Positions 9,231 to 24,124 are shown, counted from the first letter of the stretch. The stretch is 37,114 nt of DNA from Pseudomonadota bacterium (GCA_021814605.1 JAKAIB010000001.1:1-37114); one strand, 5' to 3'. Notes: generated by a model from the sequence alone, not told the origin. Translations and numbers: made by a program.

Positions 9231-10079
9231 TCAACCTTTCGGCCCGCCCCTGCTCAGCAGCCAGCGCGATCCCAGGCTCAACGCCAGGATGAACACGACC
9301 GCGATGAATGCGCCTGCCCACGCCATTTGCTGCCAGTTGGCGTATGGACTCATCGCGAACTGAAAGATCACTACCGGGAGATTGGCCACGGGATGCCAGA
9401 CGTCGCTGCTGAAGAACTGGTTGTTGAGGGCTGTGAACAGCAAAGGTGCCGTCTCCCCGCTGACCCGCGCAATGCCGAGAATGATGCCCGTGAGAATGCC
9501 GGTGGACGCCGCCTTCCACGTGATTTTGGTCACCACCTTCCAGTATGGCGTCCCCAGCGCAATTGCAGCTTCGCGCAACGAACCCGGGACGAGGCGCAGC
9601 ATCTCGTCGGTCGTGCGCACAACCACGGGGATCAGGATCAGCGCCAACGCCACGCCGCCGGAAAATGCCGAAAAGTGGCCGAGTGGATCGACCAGAATCG
9701 CATACGCAAACAGTCCGACGACGATCGACGGCGCACTCAGCAGGATGTCATTGAGAAAACGCACGACGGCGCCGAGCTTGTGCTTGACTGCGAATTCCCC
9801 GAGCCAGGTTCCCGCGAGGACGCCGATCGGCGTGCCGATCGCGACGGCGATAGCGATCAGCATCAGGCTGCCGACGAATGCGTTGCGCAATCCCCCGCCA
9901 CTCGCCCCCGGAGCCGGCGTGTCCTGCGTGAAGATTTGCAGACTCATCGCCGGCAAGCCAAAGCGCAATGTCGTCAAGAGAATCCATACAACCCAGAACA
10001 CACCGAAGATCGTGGTCAGAACGGCAATGGTGAGGTTGATCTTGTTGACCAGTTGCCGGCGTGCAAATCGCGAGATCAT
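9231..10079 (-). CDS. pstA: Phosphate ABC transporter permease PstA
   Basis: Permease with multiple TM segments; GTWLGEFA...; ATGA overlap with pstC. Confidence 0.94.
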   Translation of the reverse strand: MISRFARRQLVNKINLTIAVLTTIFGVFWVVWILLTTLRFGLPAMSLQIFTQDTPAPGASGGGLRNAFVGSLMLIAIAVAIGTPIGVLAGTWLGEFAVKHKLGAVVRFLNDILLSAPSIVVGLFAYAILVDPLGHFSAFSGGVALALILIPVVVRTTDEMLRLVPGSLREAAIALGTPYWKVVTKITWKAASTGILTGIILGIARVSGETAPLLFTALNNQFFSSDVWHPVANLPVVIFQFAMSPYANWQQMAWAGAFIAVVFILALSLGSRWLLSRGGPKG

Positions 10080-11083
10080 GACTTAGCTCCCTCGAGACCT
10101 TGCATGCGCAGCAACAAAAGCTTGGCTAACACCAGCACGATGAGGGTGATGAGAAACAGGATCAGACCCAACGCGAGCAGGGATGACTTGTATAGACTCG
10201 TTGTCGCCTCGGTGAATTCGTTGGCGATAACCGACGCAATCGATGCACCGGGCATCAGCAAGCTGGCACTGAGATTGTTGGCGTTACCGATAATGAAGGT
10301 CACCGCCATGGTCTCGCCGAGCGCGCGGCCCAAACCGAGGAAGATACCCCCTGTGACTGCGGTTCGCGTATAGGGAAGGATGACGTGACGCGCGACTTCC
10401 CAGGTCGTCGAGCCAAGCGCATAAGCCGATTCCTTCAGCGCCTGGGGCGTGATCAGGAACACATCGCGCATCACCGAGGCGATGAATGGTATGACCATGA
10501 TGGCCAGCACGATGCCAGCGGTGAGCATGCCGATTCCCATCGGCGGCCCCTGGAACAATGCACCGACCACTGGAATCGCTCCGAGGTGATCATTGATCCA
10601 TGGTTCGATGTTGCCGAACCAAGGGGCGAACACGAGCAACCCCCACATGCCGTAGATGATGCTGGGGATCGCAGCGAGCAGTTCGATGACCGCGGAAATT
10701 GGGCCCCTCAGCCAGCGCGGTGACAACTCGGAGATGAACAGCGCGATGCCAAAGCTGACGGGCACAGCGATCACCATAGCAATGGCAGAACTCACCAGCG
10801 TGCCCACGATAAACACCAGCGCGCCGAACTGGTTACTGACCGGATCCCACGTGCTCGTGACGAGAAACTTCCAGCCGAAGGCATGCAACGCCTGCCAGCC
10901 CTCGGCGACAAGCGAGATCATGATGCCGAGCAGCGACATCGCCACGATGAACGCGACGAATCCTGTACCCTTCCGGAACAAAAAGTCCGCCGCGAAGGGC
11001 GATGCGGCCTTCGCGGCGGATTCCTGTTCCGAAGCCCTACGGAGGGCGGATCGACCGCTCGCCGCTGCCTCGGAACTGTTCAT
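10076..11083 (-). CDS. pstC: Phosphate ABC transporter permease PstC
   Basis: PstC-like GTLVSSAIAMVIAVPVSFGIALFISE... AIPSIIYGMWGLLVFAPW. Confidence 0.95.
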   Translation of the reverse strand: MNSSEAAASGRSALRRASEQESAAKAASPFAADFLFRKGTGFVAFIVAMSLLGIMISLVAEGWQALHAFGWKFLVTSTWDPVSNQFGALVFIVGTLVSSAIAMVIAVPVSFGIALFISELSPRWLRGPISAVIELLAAIPSIIYGMWGLLVFAPWFGNIEPWINDHLGAIPVVGALFQGPPMGIGMLTAGIVLAIMVIPFIASVMRDVFLITPQALKESAYALGSTTWEVARHVILPYTRTAVTGGIFLGLGRALGETMAVTFIIGNANNLSASLLMPGASIASVIANEFTEATTSLYKSSLLALGLILFLITLIVLVLAKLLLLRMQGLEGAKS

Positions 11084-11104
11084 GTCAAACGCCCTCCGTA
11101 TCGA

Positions 11105-12145
11105 TCAAATACCCAGATTCTTCTTCCAATAGGCCTTGATCGCGTCAACGGTGCTCGGGGGCAGCGGTCCAAAGGCGATGGATTCGGCCATCGACTGACC
11201 ATGATCGAAGCCCCAGAGGAAGAACTTGGTCACCTGCTCGTTGGTTTCCTTGGGTGCCTTCTTGCTCAGGATCTGCCAGGTGCAACCGGAGATCGGCCAG
11301 GTCTCAGGGCCAGTATGGTTGGTCAGGATGACATAAAAATCCTGCGCCTTGTTGAAGTCGACGTGGGCTGCTGCGTCCTGGAAGCCCTTGAGGCTGGGGC
11401 TCACCACCTTGCCGTCGCGATTGATCATGCGCGCATATGACATCTTGTTTTCCAGGATGTACGCATATTCCACGTAGCCGATCGATCCCGGAATACGCTG
11501 CACGTATGCGGCGACACCTTCGTTACCCTTGCCGCCGACACCAGTGGGCCAATTCAACGACGTATTGGCGCCGACTTTCTGCTTCCACTCGGGGCTAACC
11601 TTGGACAGGTAGTCAGCGAAAGTAAAGGTCGTACCGGAACCATCCGAACGGTGCACAACCGTGATGTTCATGTCCGGCAGCTTCACGCCGGGGTTGAGCT
11701 TGGCAATCTCGGCATCGTTCCACTTCTTGATCTTGCCGAGGTAGATATCAGCGACGACAGGCCCGCTGAGAATAAGCTCGCCCGGCTTGACACCCGGCAG
11801 GTTGTAGACAAGATCCTCGCCCGCGACTGCAGTGGGAAACTGGATCAGATCGCTTTGAGCCAGGTCTGCGGGCTTGAGCGGCATGTCACTGGCACCGAAC
11901 GCGACGGTCCCAGCCTTGATTTGAGCGATGCCGCCGCCAGAGCCGATCCCCTGGTAGTTGATCTTGTTGCCGGTATCTTTCTCATAGACCGTGGCCCACT
12001 TGACTACCAGCGGATAGACCCAGGTGCTGCCAGCGCCAGTGAGGCTCACACCGGCAAGAGCGGTCGCCATAAAGCTCGTACCGATGGCGCCAGAGACAGC
12101 AACCGCAGCGGCTGCCTTGGCAAACGAACGACGATTCAGCTTCAT
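11105..12145 (-). CDS. pstS: Phosphate ABC transporter substrate-binding protein PstS
   Basis: LTGAGSTWVYPLVVKWATVYEK..., HRSDGSGTTFTFADYLS; N-terminal NRRSFAK signal. Confidence 0.96.
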   Translation of the reverse strand: MKLNRRSFAKAAAAVAVSGAIGTSFMATALAGVSLTGAGSTWVYPLVVKWATVYEKDTGNKINYQGIGSGGGIAQIKAGTVAFGASDMPLKPADLAQSDLIQFPTAVAGEDLVYNLPGVKPGELILSGPVVADIYLGKIKKWNDAEIAKLNPGVKLPDMNITVVHRSDGSGTTFTFADYLSKVSPEWKQKVGANTSLNWPTGVGGKGNEGVAAYVQRIPGSIGYVEYAYILENKMSYARMINRDGKVVSPSLKGFQDAAAHVDFNKAQDFYVILTNHTGPETWPISGCTWQILSKKAPKETNEQVTKFFLWGFDHGQSMAESIAFGPLPPSTVDAIKAYWKKNLGI

Positions 12146-12198
12146 ATGTCAATCTCCAGGGGGGAAAGGTTCGGCGTGGTTCTCGGCCACACAATCCG

Positions 12199-12232
12199 AT
12201 CCTAAGAATGGAGTGTGACAATCATATGACAG
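12199..12232 (-). promoter_or_regulatory. Pho box plus -10-like element for pstS
   Basis: Minus strand CTGTCAT-ATGA-TTGTCAC (12232-12215), then 10 nt, then TAGGAT (12204-12199). Confidence 0.85.
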
Positions 12233-12265
12233 TTAAATCTCCATCCATCACCCCATTGGAACGCG

Positions 12266-13582
<1,317 letters not shown>

Positions 13583-13637
13583 GCTGGGCTCCAAGTGCTC
13601 CGACCGCCACCGCTTCCGGCCCGGCGGCGAAGCGCGG

Positions 13638-14468
13638 TCAGGCGTGCAGCGCAGACCACACTTTAACGGCATCGACCGTGGCGGCAACGTCGTGCACGCG
13701 CACGATCCGCGCGCCGTTGCCGATGCAGGCCAGCGCCGCCGCGACGCTGGCCACCACACGGTCACCGACCGGCCGGCCGGCGAGGCCGCCGATCATCGCC
13801 TTGCGCGACATCCCGACCAGCAGCGGGTAGCCCGGCGCCGCCAGCGACGCCAGTCCGCGTGCCAGCGCGACGTTGTGCTCCAGCGTCTTGCCGAAGCCGA
13901 ACCCGGGATCGAGGGTGATGCGGGCGCGGTCGACCCCCCGCAACTGCAACGCGGCGGCGCGCTCGAGCAGAAACGCGCGAACCTCGCCGACGACATCCGC
14001 GTAATGCGGCGCCTGCTGCATCGTCTCCGGATCGCCCTGCATGTGCATCAGGCAGACTCCTGCCGGGGAAGCAGCGACAACCTCCTCGGCACCGGGCACT
14101 CCCAGCGCGCGGATGTCGTTGATGATGTCCACGCCCAGGTCGAGCGCGCGCCGCATCGTTTCCGGCTGGTAGGTGTCGACCGAGATCGGCACGCCCCAGC
14201 GCAGCGTTTCCTCCAGCACTGCGGCGATCCGCGCCCATTCCTCGTCCGGCGTGAGGCGGCGCGATCCCGGCCGGGACGATTCGCCGCCGATGTCGAGGAT
14301 GTCGGCACCCGCATCGAGCAGCATCCGGGCATGCCGGATCGCCGATGCCGCATCGGCATGCTCCCCACCGTCCGAGAACGAATCAGGCGTCACGTTCACG
14401 ATGCCCATCACCAGCGGGCGTTCCAGATCCAGCTCGAACCGGCCGGCTTTCCAGGTCAGGGGCATCAT
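13638..14468 (-). CDS. folP: Dihydropteroate synthase
   Basis: [42 protein letters not shown]. Confidence 0.96.
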   Translation of the reverse strand: MMPLTWKAGRFELDLERPLVMGIVNVTPDSFSDGGEHADAASAIRHARMLLDAGADILDIGGESSRPGSRRLTPDEEWARIAAVLEETLRWGVPISVDTYQPETMRRALDLGVDIINDIRALGVPGAEEVVAASPAGVCLMHMQGDPETMQQAPHYADVVGEVRAFLLERAAALQLRGVDRARITLDPGFGFGKTLEHNVALARGLASLAAPGYPLLVGMSRKAMIGGLAGRPVGDRVVASVAAALACIGNGARIVRVHDVAATVDAVKVWSALHA

Positions 14469-14475
14469 CGCACTC

Positions 14476-14508
14476 CAAAGAAAACGGCCCGGCGGAAGAC
14501 CGGGCCGT
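14476..14508 (-). terminator. Intrinsic terminator-like hairpin between ftsH and folP
   Basis: Minus strand ACGGCCCGG-TCTTCCG-CCGGGCCGT followed by TTTCTTTGG. Confidence 0.7.
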
Positions 14509-14529
14509 GCAGGCAGGGGAACGACCGCC

Positions 14530-16431
14530 TCAGGCGGCAGTCACCGGCGGCGCATCGGGAGTCGCGCCGGTGGCCGGCGCGGACGGTGCGCGCGGCGTCG
14601 ACGACGGACCGCTTCCCGGAGCACGCGGCGGCCGCGGCGAGCGGCCGGCCATGATGTCGGCGAGCTGGTCGGAATCGATGGTTTCCCATTCGAGCAGCGC
14701 GCTGGCCATGGCGTGCATCTTGTCCTTGTTCTCCTCGATCAGCCGGCGCGCCAGTGCGTACTGCTCGTCGATGATGCGACGGATCTCGCCATCGACCTTC
14801 TGCATGGTCTGCTCGGACACGTGCGTCGTCTTGGTGATGGAGCGGCCGAGGAATACCTCACCCTCGTTTTCCGCGTAGACCATCGGCCCCAGAGTGTCGG
14901 ACATGCCGTAGCGCGTCACCATGTCGCGCGCCAGCTGGGTCGCCCGCTCGAAGTCGTTCGACGCCCCGGTGGTCATCTGGTTCATGAACACTTCCTCAGC
15001 GATACGACCACCGAACAGCACCGAAACCATGTTGAGCATGCGATCGCGGTCCATGCTGTAGCGGTCGCTCTCCGGAAGCTGCATCGTCACCCCCAGCGCC
15101 CGGCCGCGCGGAATAATCGTGACCTTGTGCACCGGATCGGTCTTGGGCAGCAGCATCGCGACCAGCGCATGCCCGGCCTCGTGGTAGGCGGTATTGCGGC
15201 GCTCCTCCTCGGGCATGACCATGCCCTTGCGCTCGGCGCCCATCATGATCTTGTCCTTGGCCTTCTCGAAATCTTCCATCTCGACGAGACGGCCATTGCG
15301 TCGCGCGGCGAACAGCGCTGCTTCGTTGACCAGGTTGGCCAGATCGGCACCGGAAAAGCCGGGCGTGCCACGCGCCAGGATGTCGGCGCGGACATCGCCG
15401 CCAAGCGGGATCTTGCGCATGTGGACCTGCAGGATCTGCTCGCGGCCGCGGATGTCGGGCAGGGTCACATAGACCTGCCGGTCGAACCGCCCCGGCCGCA
15501 GCAGCGCCGGGTCGAGGATGTCGGGCCGGTTGGTCGCCGCGACGACGATCACACCCAGGTTGGTGTCGAAACCGTCCATCTCGACCAACATCTGGTTGAG
15601 GGTCTGCTCGCGCTCGTCATTGCCGCCGCCCAGGCCGGCGCCGCGGTGACGTCCGACGGCATCGATCTCATCGACGAAGATGATGCACGGCGCATGCTTC
15701 TTGGCGTTCTCGAACATGTCGCGAACCCGGGCCGCACCGACGCCGACGAACATCTCGACGAAATCCGAACCGGAAATGGTGAAGAACGGCACCTTGGCTT
15801 CGCCCGCGATGCTCTTCGCAAGCAGCGTCTTGCCGGTCCCCGGAGGGCCGACCAGCAGCACGCCGCGCGGAATGCGCCCGCCGAGCTTCTGGAATTTCTG
15901 CGGATCCTTGAGGAAGTCGACCAGTTCCTTGACGTCCTCCTTGGCCTCGTCGCACCCGGCGACGTCGGCAAAGGTGATGTTGTTCGACGATTCGTCGAGC
16001 ATGCGTGCACGCGACTTGCCGAAGCTGAACGCACCGCCCCGGCCGCCGCCCTGCATCTGCCGCATGAAATACACCCAGACACCGATCAGCAGCAGCATCG
16101 GGAACCAGGAAATGAAGATCTGCGTCAGGAACGACTGCTCCTGCCGCGGCGCGCCGACGACGTCGACCCCGTCCTTGACCAGATCGCCGACCATCCACAG
16201 GTCGCCGGGCGACGTCAGGTTGAACCGGCGCCCCTCGCTGGTGGTGACGTCAAGCACGCCGCTCTGGTGAACGATCACCTTCTTGATTCGGCCGGCCTTG
16301 GCGTCCTGCATGAACTGGGTGTAGCTCACCGATTCGCTGGCCTGCGGCCGGTCGAACTGCTTGAACACCGTGAACAGCACGAGGCCGATCACCAGCCAGA
16401 TCGCGACCTTGGAAAACCACTGATTGTTCAA
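14530..16431 (-). CDS. ftsH: ATP-dependent zinc metalloprotease FtsH (probable TTG start)
   Basis: [23 protein letters not shown]; Walker [19 protein letters not shown] precedes TTG at 16431. Confidence 0.94.
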   Translation of the reverse strand: MNNQWFSKVAIWLVIGLVLFTVFKQFDRPQASESVSYTQFMQDAKAGRIKKVIVHQSGVLDVTTSEGRRFNLTSPGDLWMVGDLVKDGVDVVGAPRQEQSFLTQIFISWFPMLLLIGVWVYFMRQMQGGGRGGAFSFGKSRARMLDESSNNITFADVAGCDEAKEDVKELVDFLKDPQKFQKLGGRIPRGVLLVGPPGTGKTLLAKSIAGEAKVPFFTISGSDFVEMFVGVGAARVRDMFENAKKHAPCIIFVDEIDAVGRHRGAGLGGGNDEREQTLNQMLVEMDGFDTNLGVIVVAATNRPDILDPALLRPGRFDRQVYVTLPDIRGREQILQVHMRKIPLGGDVRADILARGTPGFSGADLANLVNEAALFAARRNGRLVEMEDFEKAKDKIMMGAERKGMVMPEEERRNTAYHEAGHALVAMLLPKTDPVHKVTIIPRGRALGVTMQLPESDRYSMDRDRMLNMVSVLFGGRIAEEVFMNQMTTGASNDFERATQLARDMVTRYGMSDTLGPMVYAENEGEVFLGRSITKTTHVSEQTMQKVDGEIRRIIDEQYALARRLIEENKDKMHAMASALLEWETIDSDQLADIMAGRSPRPPRAPGSGPSSTPRAPSAPATGATPDAPPVTAA

Positions 16432-16642
16432 ACCAACCTCCCACCAGCAAAACACGCGGACGTGCCGGATATGCGCGCCATTTTAGGCAAATCAAGGTGC
16501 AGGCGCGTAAAACCGGCAAAACCGCCGACCCAAAATGGGCTATTGATTCCATCTATCCGATGAAAATTGCCAAAACGCAAACGCCGCAATCGCGCGCGGC
16601 ACTACCCGCCGCATCCACTGCCCGAACCCGGACGTGGCGCCC

Positions 16643-17293
16643 TCATCCGCCGCCATCCTTGAGCTCGCGCGCCAGCAGGAACGTCTCAGCCGACTTGTCG
16701 CGCGACGCTTTCGGCTTGATCGCCTTGACTTGGCGGAAGGTCTGCTTGAACTGTTGCACGATCTGGCTGTAGAGACTGCCGTGGAAGGTCTTGATCAGCA
16801 ACGCGCCGTGCGGTTGCAGCCAGCGCCGGGCGAAGTCGAGGGCGAGTTCGCTCAGGTGCTCGATCCGCGCCGCATCCGCCGACGCGATCCCGGACAGGTT
16901 CGGCGCCATGTCCGACAGCACCACGTCGACCTTCCGACCGGCAAGCAGGGCCTCGAGCTGCTGCAGCACCGCGTCCTCGCGGAAATCGCCCTGCAGGAAG
17001 TGGACGTCGGCAACCGCCTCCATCGGCAACAGGTCCAGCGCGAAGATCGTCCCCTGCACGGCGCCACCGCGGGCCAGCCGGTTGCGCACGTACTGCGACC
17101 ACGAGCCGGGGGCGCTGCCCAGGTCGACGACGACCTGGCCGGGATGCAGCAGGCTCTCGATGTCATCGATCTCCTTGAGCTTGTACGCGGCGCGCGCGCG
17201 ATAGCCTTCGCGCTGCGCCAGCTTGACGTAGGGATCATTCAGATGGGTGTTCAGCCACGCCTTGCTGAACCGGTTCTTCTTCGCGCTCGACAT
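16643..17293 (-). CDS. rlmE: 23S rRNA (uridine-2'-O-)-methyltransferase RlmE (FtsJ/RrmJ)
   Basis: [57 protein letters not shown]. Confidence 0.95.
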   Translation of the reverse strand: MSSAKKNRFSKAWLNTHLNDPYVKLAQREGYRARAAYKLKEIDDIESLLHPGQVVVDLGSAPGSWSQYVRNRLARGGAVQGTIFALDLLPMEAVADVHFLQGDFREDAVLQQLEALLAGRKVDVVLSDMAPNLSGIASADAARIEHLSELALDFARRWLQPHGALLIKTFHGSLYSQIVQQFKQTFRQVKAIKPKASRDKSAETFLLARELKDGGG

Positions 17294-17369
17294 GCGGTCT
17301 CGACGACAATAGCGGATGGATCGGAATCGGGCCCGCGGCCCGTGTCTTCAGGGCAGCGCGCAGACAATC

Positions 17370-17855
17370 ATGGCGACATTGGAACTCACACCGCAATACC
17401 GCAGCGAACTCCGCGCGCAGGCACACGGCCTCAAGCCGGTGGTGCTGATCGGCGAGCAGGGCTTGAACCCGGCCAACCTTGCCGAGATCGATCGCGCGCT
17501 CACCGCGCACGAACTGATCAAGGTCCGCGTGTTCGGCGACGATGCCGCAGCGCGGGCGCAGATCCAGCAGACCGTCTGCGACACCCTCGGCGCCGCGCCG
17601 GTCCAGGCGATCGGCAAGCTGCTGGTGCTGTACCGACCTAAGCCGAAAGCGTCGGCGCGCACGGAGTCCGCCGCTCCGGCGAAAGCCGGCAAGGCGCCGC
17701 GGCGGATCAAGCTCGTGGTGCCGTCGAAGAGCCCGACGCACCGTCCCAAGGTCAAGCGCGTGACCGTGCTCGGCAACCAGCGCGTCACCGCGTCGGGAAA
17801 GATCAAGCGCGCCAAGCCGCGCAAGACGAGCGTCAAGAAGTCGCCGCAGACCTGA
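17370..17855 (+). CDS. yhbY: YhbY family RNA-binding (CRM domain) protein with basic C-terminal extension
   Basis: LTPQYRSELRAQAHGLKPVVLIGEQGLNPANLAEIDRALTAHELIKVRV. Confidence 0.92.
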   Translation: MATLELTPQYRSELRAQAHGLKPVVLIGEQGLNPANLAEIDRALTAHELIKVRVFGDDAAARAQIQQTVCDTLGAAPVQAIGKLLVLYRPKPKASARTESAAPAKAGKAPRRIKLVVPSKSPTHRPKVKRVTVLGNQRVTASGKIKRAKPRKTSVKKSPQT

Positions 17856-17861
17856 CCGGTG

Positions 17862-18293
17862 TCAGGCGTCCTGCCCAGGCCGTCGACCCGGCAGGCGCCA
17901 GACATAGGCCGCGACGCAGATGGCCTGCAGCGCATATACGGCGCTGGCGAGCGCATGCCAGGTTCCCGCCTGCGGCGACTGCGCCGCGGCGGCGGCAAGC
18001 AGTTGCGGAACGACGCCGAACTCCCCGAGAACCGCGAAGAACAGTCCGGCCAGCGGCAGCATCTGGTCCGCCGCCATCGTGGCCTCGTGACCGATGCGTT
18101 CAAGCACCGCGAGCAGCATGCCGAACACGATCGCGGCGAGCGCCATGATGTAGAACATCCGGCTTGCGACCGCCGCGGCGAGCATCTTCTCCGGCACGGT
18201 GGCGAACGCCGTCGGGGCGCCAATCAGCCCGACGGCGGCCAGACCGCCGAGCCACAGTGCGGCGATGAACCAGCGCAGGCGCAGGGCGTTCAC
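17862..18293 (-). CDS. DUF4149 family membrane protein
   Basis: GTG start [51 protein letters not shown] overlap with greA. Confidence 0.82.
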   Translation of the reverse strand: MNALRLRWFIAALWLGGLAAVGLIGAPTAFATVPEKMLAAAVASRMFYIMALAAIVFGMLLAVLERIGHEATMAADQMLPLAGLFFAVLGEFGVVPQLLAAAAAQSPQAGTWHALASAVYALQAICVAAYVWRLPGRRPGQDA

Positions 18294-18763
18294 CGGTAGT
18301 GCACCGCAAGAATTTCGTAATTCCGCACGCCACCGGGAGCCGCGACCTTGGCGACATCTCCGGCCTCCTTGCCGATCATGGCACGGGCGATCGGCGAATT
18401 CACCGAAATCCGCCCCTGCTTGAGGTCGGCCTCGTCGTCGCCGACGATCTGATAGGTGATCTCGTTTCCGGTTTCCTCGTCGGACAGCTCGACCGTCGCG
18501 CCGAACACCACCCGGCCATCGGCCTTGAGCTCGGCCGGATCGATGATCTGCGCCGTCCCCAGCTTGCCCTCCAGGTCGGCGATTCGGCCCTCGATGAAAC
18601 CCTGCTTCTCCCGGGCGGCGTCGTATTCGGCGTTCTCCGACAGGTCGCCCTGCGCACGGGCATCGGCGATCGCCTGGATCACCGCCGGACGTTCGACGGA
18701 CTTGAGACGCTGCAGTTCCTGCTTGAGTTGTTCCGCGCCGCGGCGGGTCATGGGGGTCGGCAT
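18290..18763 (-). CDS. greA: Transcription elongation factor GreA
   Basis: [26 protein letters not shown]...[19 protein letters not shown]. Confidence 0.96.
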   Translation of the reverse strand: MPTPMTRRGAEQLKQELQRLKSVERPAVIQAIADARAQGDLSENAEYDAAREKQGFIEGRIADLEGKLGTAQIIDPAELKADGRVVFGATVELSDEETGNEITYQIVGDDEADLKQGRISVNSPIARAMIGKEAGDVAKVAAPGGVRNYEILAVHYR

Positions 18764-18778
18764 CTTGGGCCTCCAGTC

Positions 18779-18821
18779 GGAAAAAAACAAACACCGCAGC
18801 CCTGCCGGGCGCTGCGGTGTT
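18779..18821 (-). terminator. Intrinsic terminator-like hairpin between carB and greA
   Basis: Minus strand AACACCGCAGC-N10-GCTGCGGTGTT (11-bp stem), then TGTTTTTTTCC. Confidence 0.75.
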
Positions 18822-18836
18822 CTCGCGGATGCGATT

Positions 18837-22061
<3,225 letters not shown>

Positions 22062-22085
22062 GGGCGAAACTCGTGGATTGAAGAC

Positions 22086-22784
22086 TCAGGGATTGCGCGC
22101 CGTCGCGGCGAGCGCCAGCTTGACGCCGAAACCGAAGAACGCCGTTCCGGCCACGCCCATCGCGGTCGATGCCAGCCGGCGCCGGCGGCGGAAGGCGTCG
22201 GCAAGCCGCGCGCCGCCGAAGATCAGCGCCGACAGGTACAGCGCGCTGAAGAACTGGGTGATCACGCCGAGAATGGCGAACGACAACGCCGGATGTGGAT
22301 ATGCCGGATCGACGAACTGGATGAAGAACGAGACGAAGAACAGGATCGCCTTGGGGTTGAGCAGGCTGATGAACAGCGCCTTGCGCAGCGGGTTCTCGTT
22401 CCGGCGGCCATCATGCCCCGCCACCGGCTGGGCATGCGCTGGCGGCACGTGCGGGTGCAACCCGGTATCGCGGACTCGCCAGCGATGCAGCGCGGCGCGC
22501 AGCATGTTGATCCCGATCCAGCCCAGGTAGATCGCGCCGGCCGCCTGCACCACGCGGTAGAGCGCCAGGTTGGCCTCGAGCAGCGAGGCAGCGCCCGCCG
22601 CGGCGAGCACCATCAGCACGGTGTCGCCGATGAAGATGCCGATCGCCCCGGCGTAGCCGGCGCGCACGCCGCGCTGCGCCGCGACACCGAGCACGTACAG
22701 CGAATTCGGGCCGGGAAGCAGGACGATGAAGATCACCCCGAGCACGTAGGTCCAGACATGGGTGACGCCGAACATGCCGTCCAC
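22086..22784 (-). CDS. LysE/LeuE family amino-acid exporter
   Basis: LeuE-like VWTYVLGVIFIVLLPGPNSLYVLGVAAQRGVRAGYAGAIGIFIGD; membrane protein between carA and carB. Confidence 0.9.
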   Translation of the reverse strand: MDGMFGVTHVWTYVLGVIFIVLLPGPNSLYVLGVAAQRGVRAGYAGAIGIFIGDTVLMVLAAAGAASLLEANLALYRVVQAAGAIYLGWIGINMLRAALHRWRVRDTGLHPHVPPAHAQPVAGHDGRRNENPLRKALFISLLNPKAILFFVSFFIQFVDPAYPHPALSFAILGVITQFFSALYLSALIFGGARLADAFRRRRRLASTAMGVAGTAFFGFGVKLALAATARNP

Positions 22785-22788
22785 TCCG

Positions 22789-23943
22789 TCAACCCGCCCG
22801 GTCCATCAGTTCGACGAAACGGTCGAACAGGTAGCCGATGTCGTGCGGCCCGGGACTGGCCTCGGGGTGTCCCTGGAAGCAGAACGCCGGCCTGTCCTTC
22901 CACGCCAGTCCCTGCAGCGTGCCGTCGAACAGCGACACGTGGGTGATGCGCACCGTGTCGGGCAGGCTGGCGGCGTCGACCGCGAAGCCGTGGTTCTGGC
23001 TGGTGATCGACACCCGGCCGGTGTCCAGGTCCTTCACCGGATGGTTGGCGCCGTGGTGGCCGAACTTCATCTTGAAGCTGCGGCCGCCGGCAGCCAGCCC
23101 CATGATCTGGTGCCCGAGGCAGATGCCGAACGTCGGCCGGCCCGCGGCAATGATCTGTTGCGTCGCGGCGATGGCGTAATCGCACGGCTCCGGATCGCCG
23201 GGGCCGTTCGACAGGAACACGCCATCGGGACGCATCGCCAGCACCTCGGCAGCGGGCGTCTGCGCCGGAACCACGGTGACGCGGCAGCCGCGCGCCGCCA
23301 GCAGCCGCAGGATGTTGTACTTCACGCCGAAGTCGTAGGCCACCACGTGCCGGCGCGGCGCATCGAGCCGGCCGTAGCCCGCTTCGAGCGACCAGGACGT
23401 CTGCGCCCATTCGTAGGACTCCCGGGTCGACACCACCCGCGCCAGATCCATTCCGGCGAGGCCGGCGAAGCCACGCGCAGCGCGCAGCGCCGATTCGATC
23501 ACCGCGTCGGTGATTTCCTCGTCCGGCGCCAGCGCGACGATACAGCCGCTCTGCGCCCCCTTGGTGCGCAGCAGGCGGGTCAGCCGGCGGGTGTCGATTC
23601 CGGCGATCGCCACCGTGTTCTGATCGCGCAGGTAGGCGCCGAGGGATTGCTGGCTGCGATAGTTCGACACAAGCAGCGGCAGATCCTTCACGATCAGGCC
23701 TGCGGCGTGCACCTTCGCCGCCTCGACATCCTGCGGATTGACCCCGACGTTGCCGATGTGCGGGTACGTCAGCGTGACGATCTGGCTGCAGTAGCTCGGG
23801 TCGGTCAGGATTTCCTGGTAGCCGGTGATCGCGGTGTTGAACACCACCTCGCCGACCGTCTGCCCCGTTGCACCAATCGAGAGTCCGCGAAAGATCGAGC
23901 CGTCGGCGAGAACCAGGACGGCTTGGGGCTGCTTGGGCAACAT
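22789..23943 (-). CDS. carA: Carbamoyl-phosphate synthase small subunit
   Basis: [37 protein letters not shown] glutaminase motif. Confidence 0.96.
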   Translation of the reverse strand: MLPKQPQAVLVLADGSIFRGLSIGATGQTVGEVVFNTAITGYQEILTDPSYCSQIVTLTYPHIGNVGVNPQDVEAAKVHAAGLIVKDLPLLVSNYRSQQSLGAYLRDQNTVAIAGIDTRRLTRLLRTKGAQSGCIVALAPDEEITDAVIESALRAARGFAGLAGMDLARVVSTRESYEWAQTSWSLEAGYGRLDAPRRHVVAYDFGVKYNILRLLAARGCRVTVVPAQTPAAEVLAMRPDGVFLSNGPGDPEPCDYAIAATQQIIAAGRPTFGICLGHQIMGLAAGGRSFKMKFGHHGANHPVKDLDTGRVSITSQNHGFAVDAASLPDTVRITHVSLFDGTLQGLAWKDRPAFCFQGHPEASPGPHDIGYLFDRFVELMDRAG

Positions 23944-24023
23944 GACGATTCTCCGGTGAGCGCCCGGATGTTGGATTGCGACGCCGGCGCGATGCCGTGG
24001 CGTCCGAGGAGGTGTGCGGTTCC

Positions 24024-24051
24024 GGGATACGCCGGCCAACCCGGCTATCCC
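24024..24051 (-). other. Strong hairpin in the carA 5' leader
   Basis: Minus strand GGGATAGCCGG-gttgg-CCGGCGTATCCC, one bulged base. Confidence 0.45.
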
Positions 24052-24105
24052 ACGCCGCCGCCTCCGCGTTTTGACCGCTGCGTGGCAGCGGCTTGTTCAG
24101 GCGCA

Positions 24106-24124
24106 CAAAATTTTGCAGATTATA
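24106..24124 (-). promoter_or_regulatory. Putative carA -10 (TATAAT) with adjacent CAAAATTTTG palindrome
   Basis: Minus-strand TATAAT at 24124-24119 and perfect 10-bp palindrome 24106-24115 in an otherwise GC-rich region; no convincing -35 seen. Confidence 0.4.

Noticed and set aside
14173-16563. 796-aa plus-strand ORF opposite folP/ftsH
   Set aside because: Antisense high-GC artefact over two confidently identified genes.
16456-16642. Possible heat-shock sigma-32 promoter upstream of ftsH (GCCCATTT on minus strand)
   Set aside because: No CTTGAAA-like -35 at a suitable distance.
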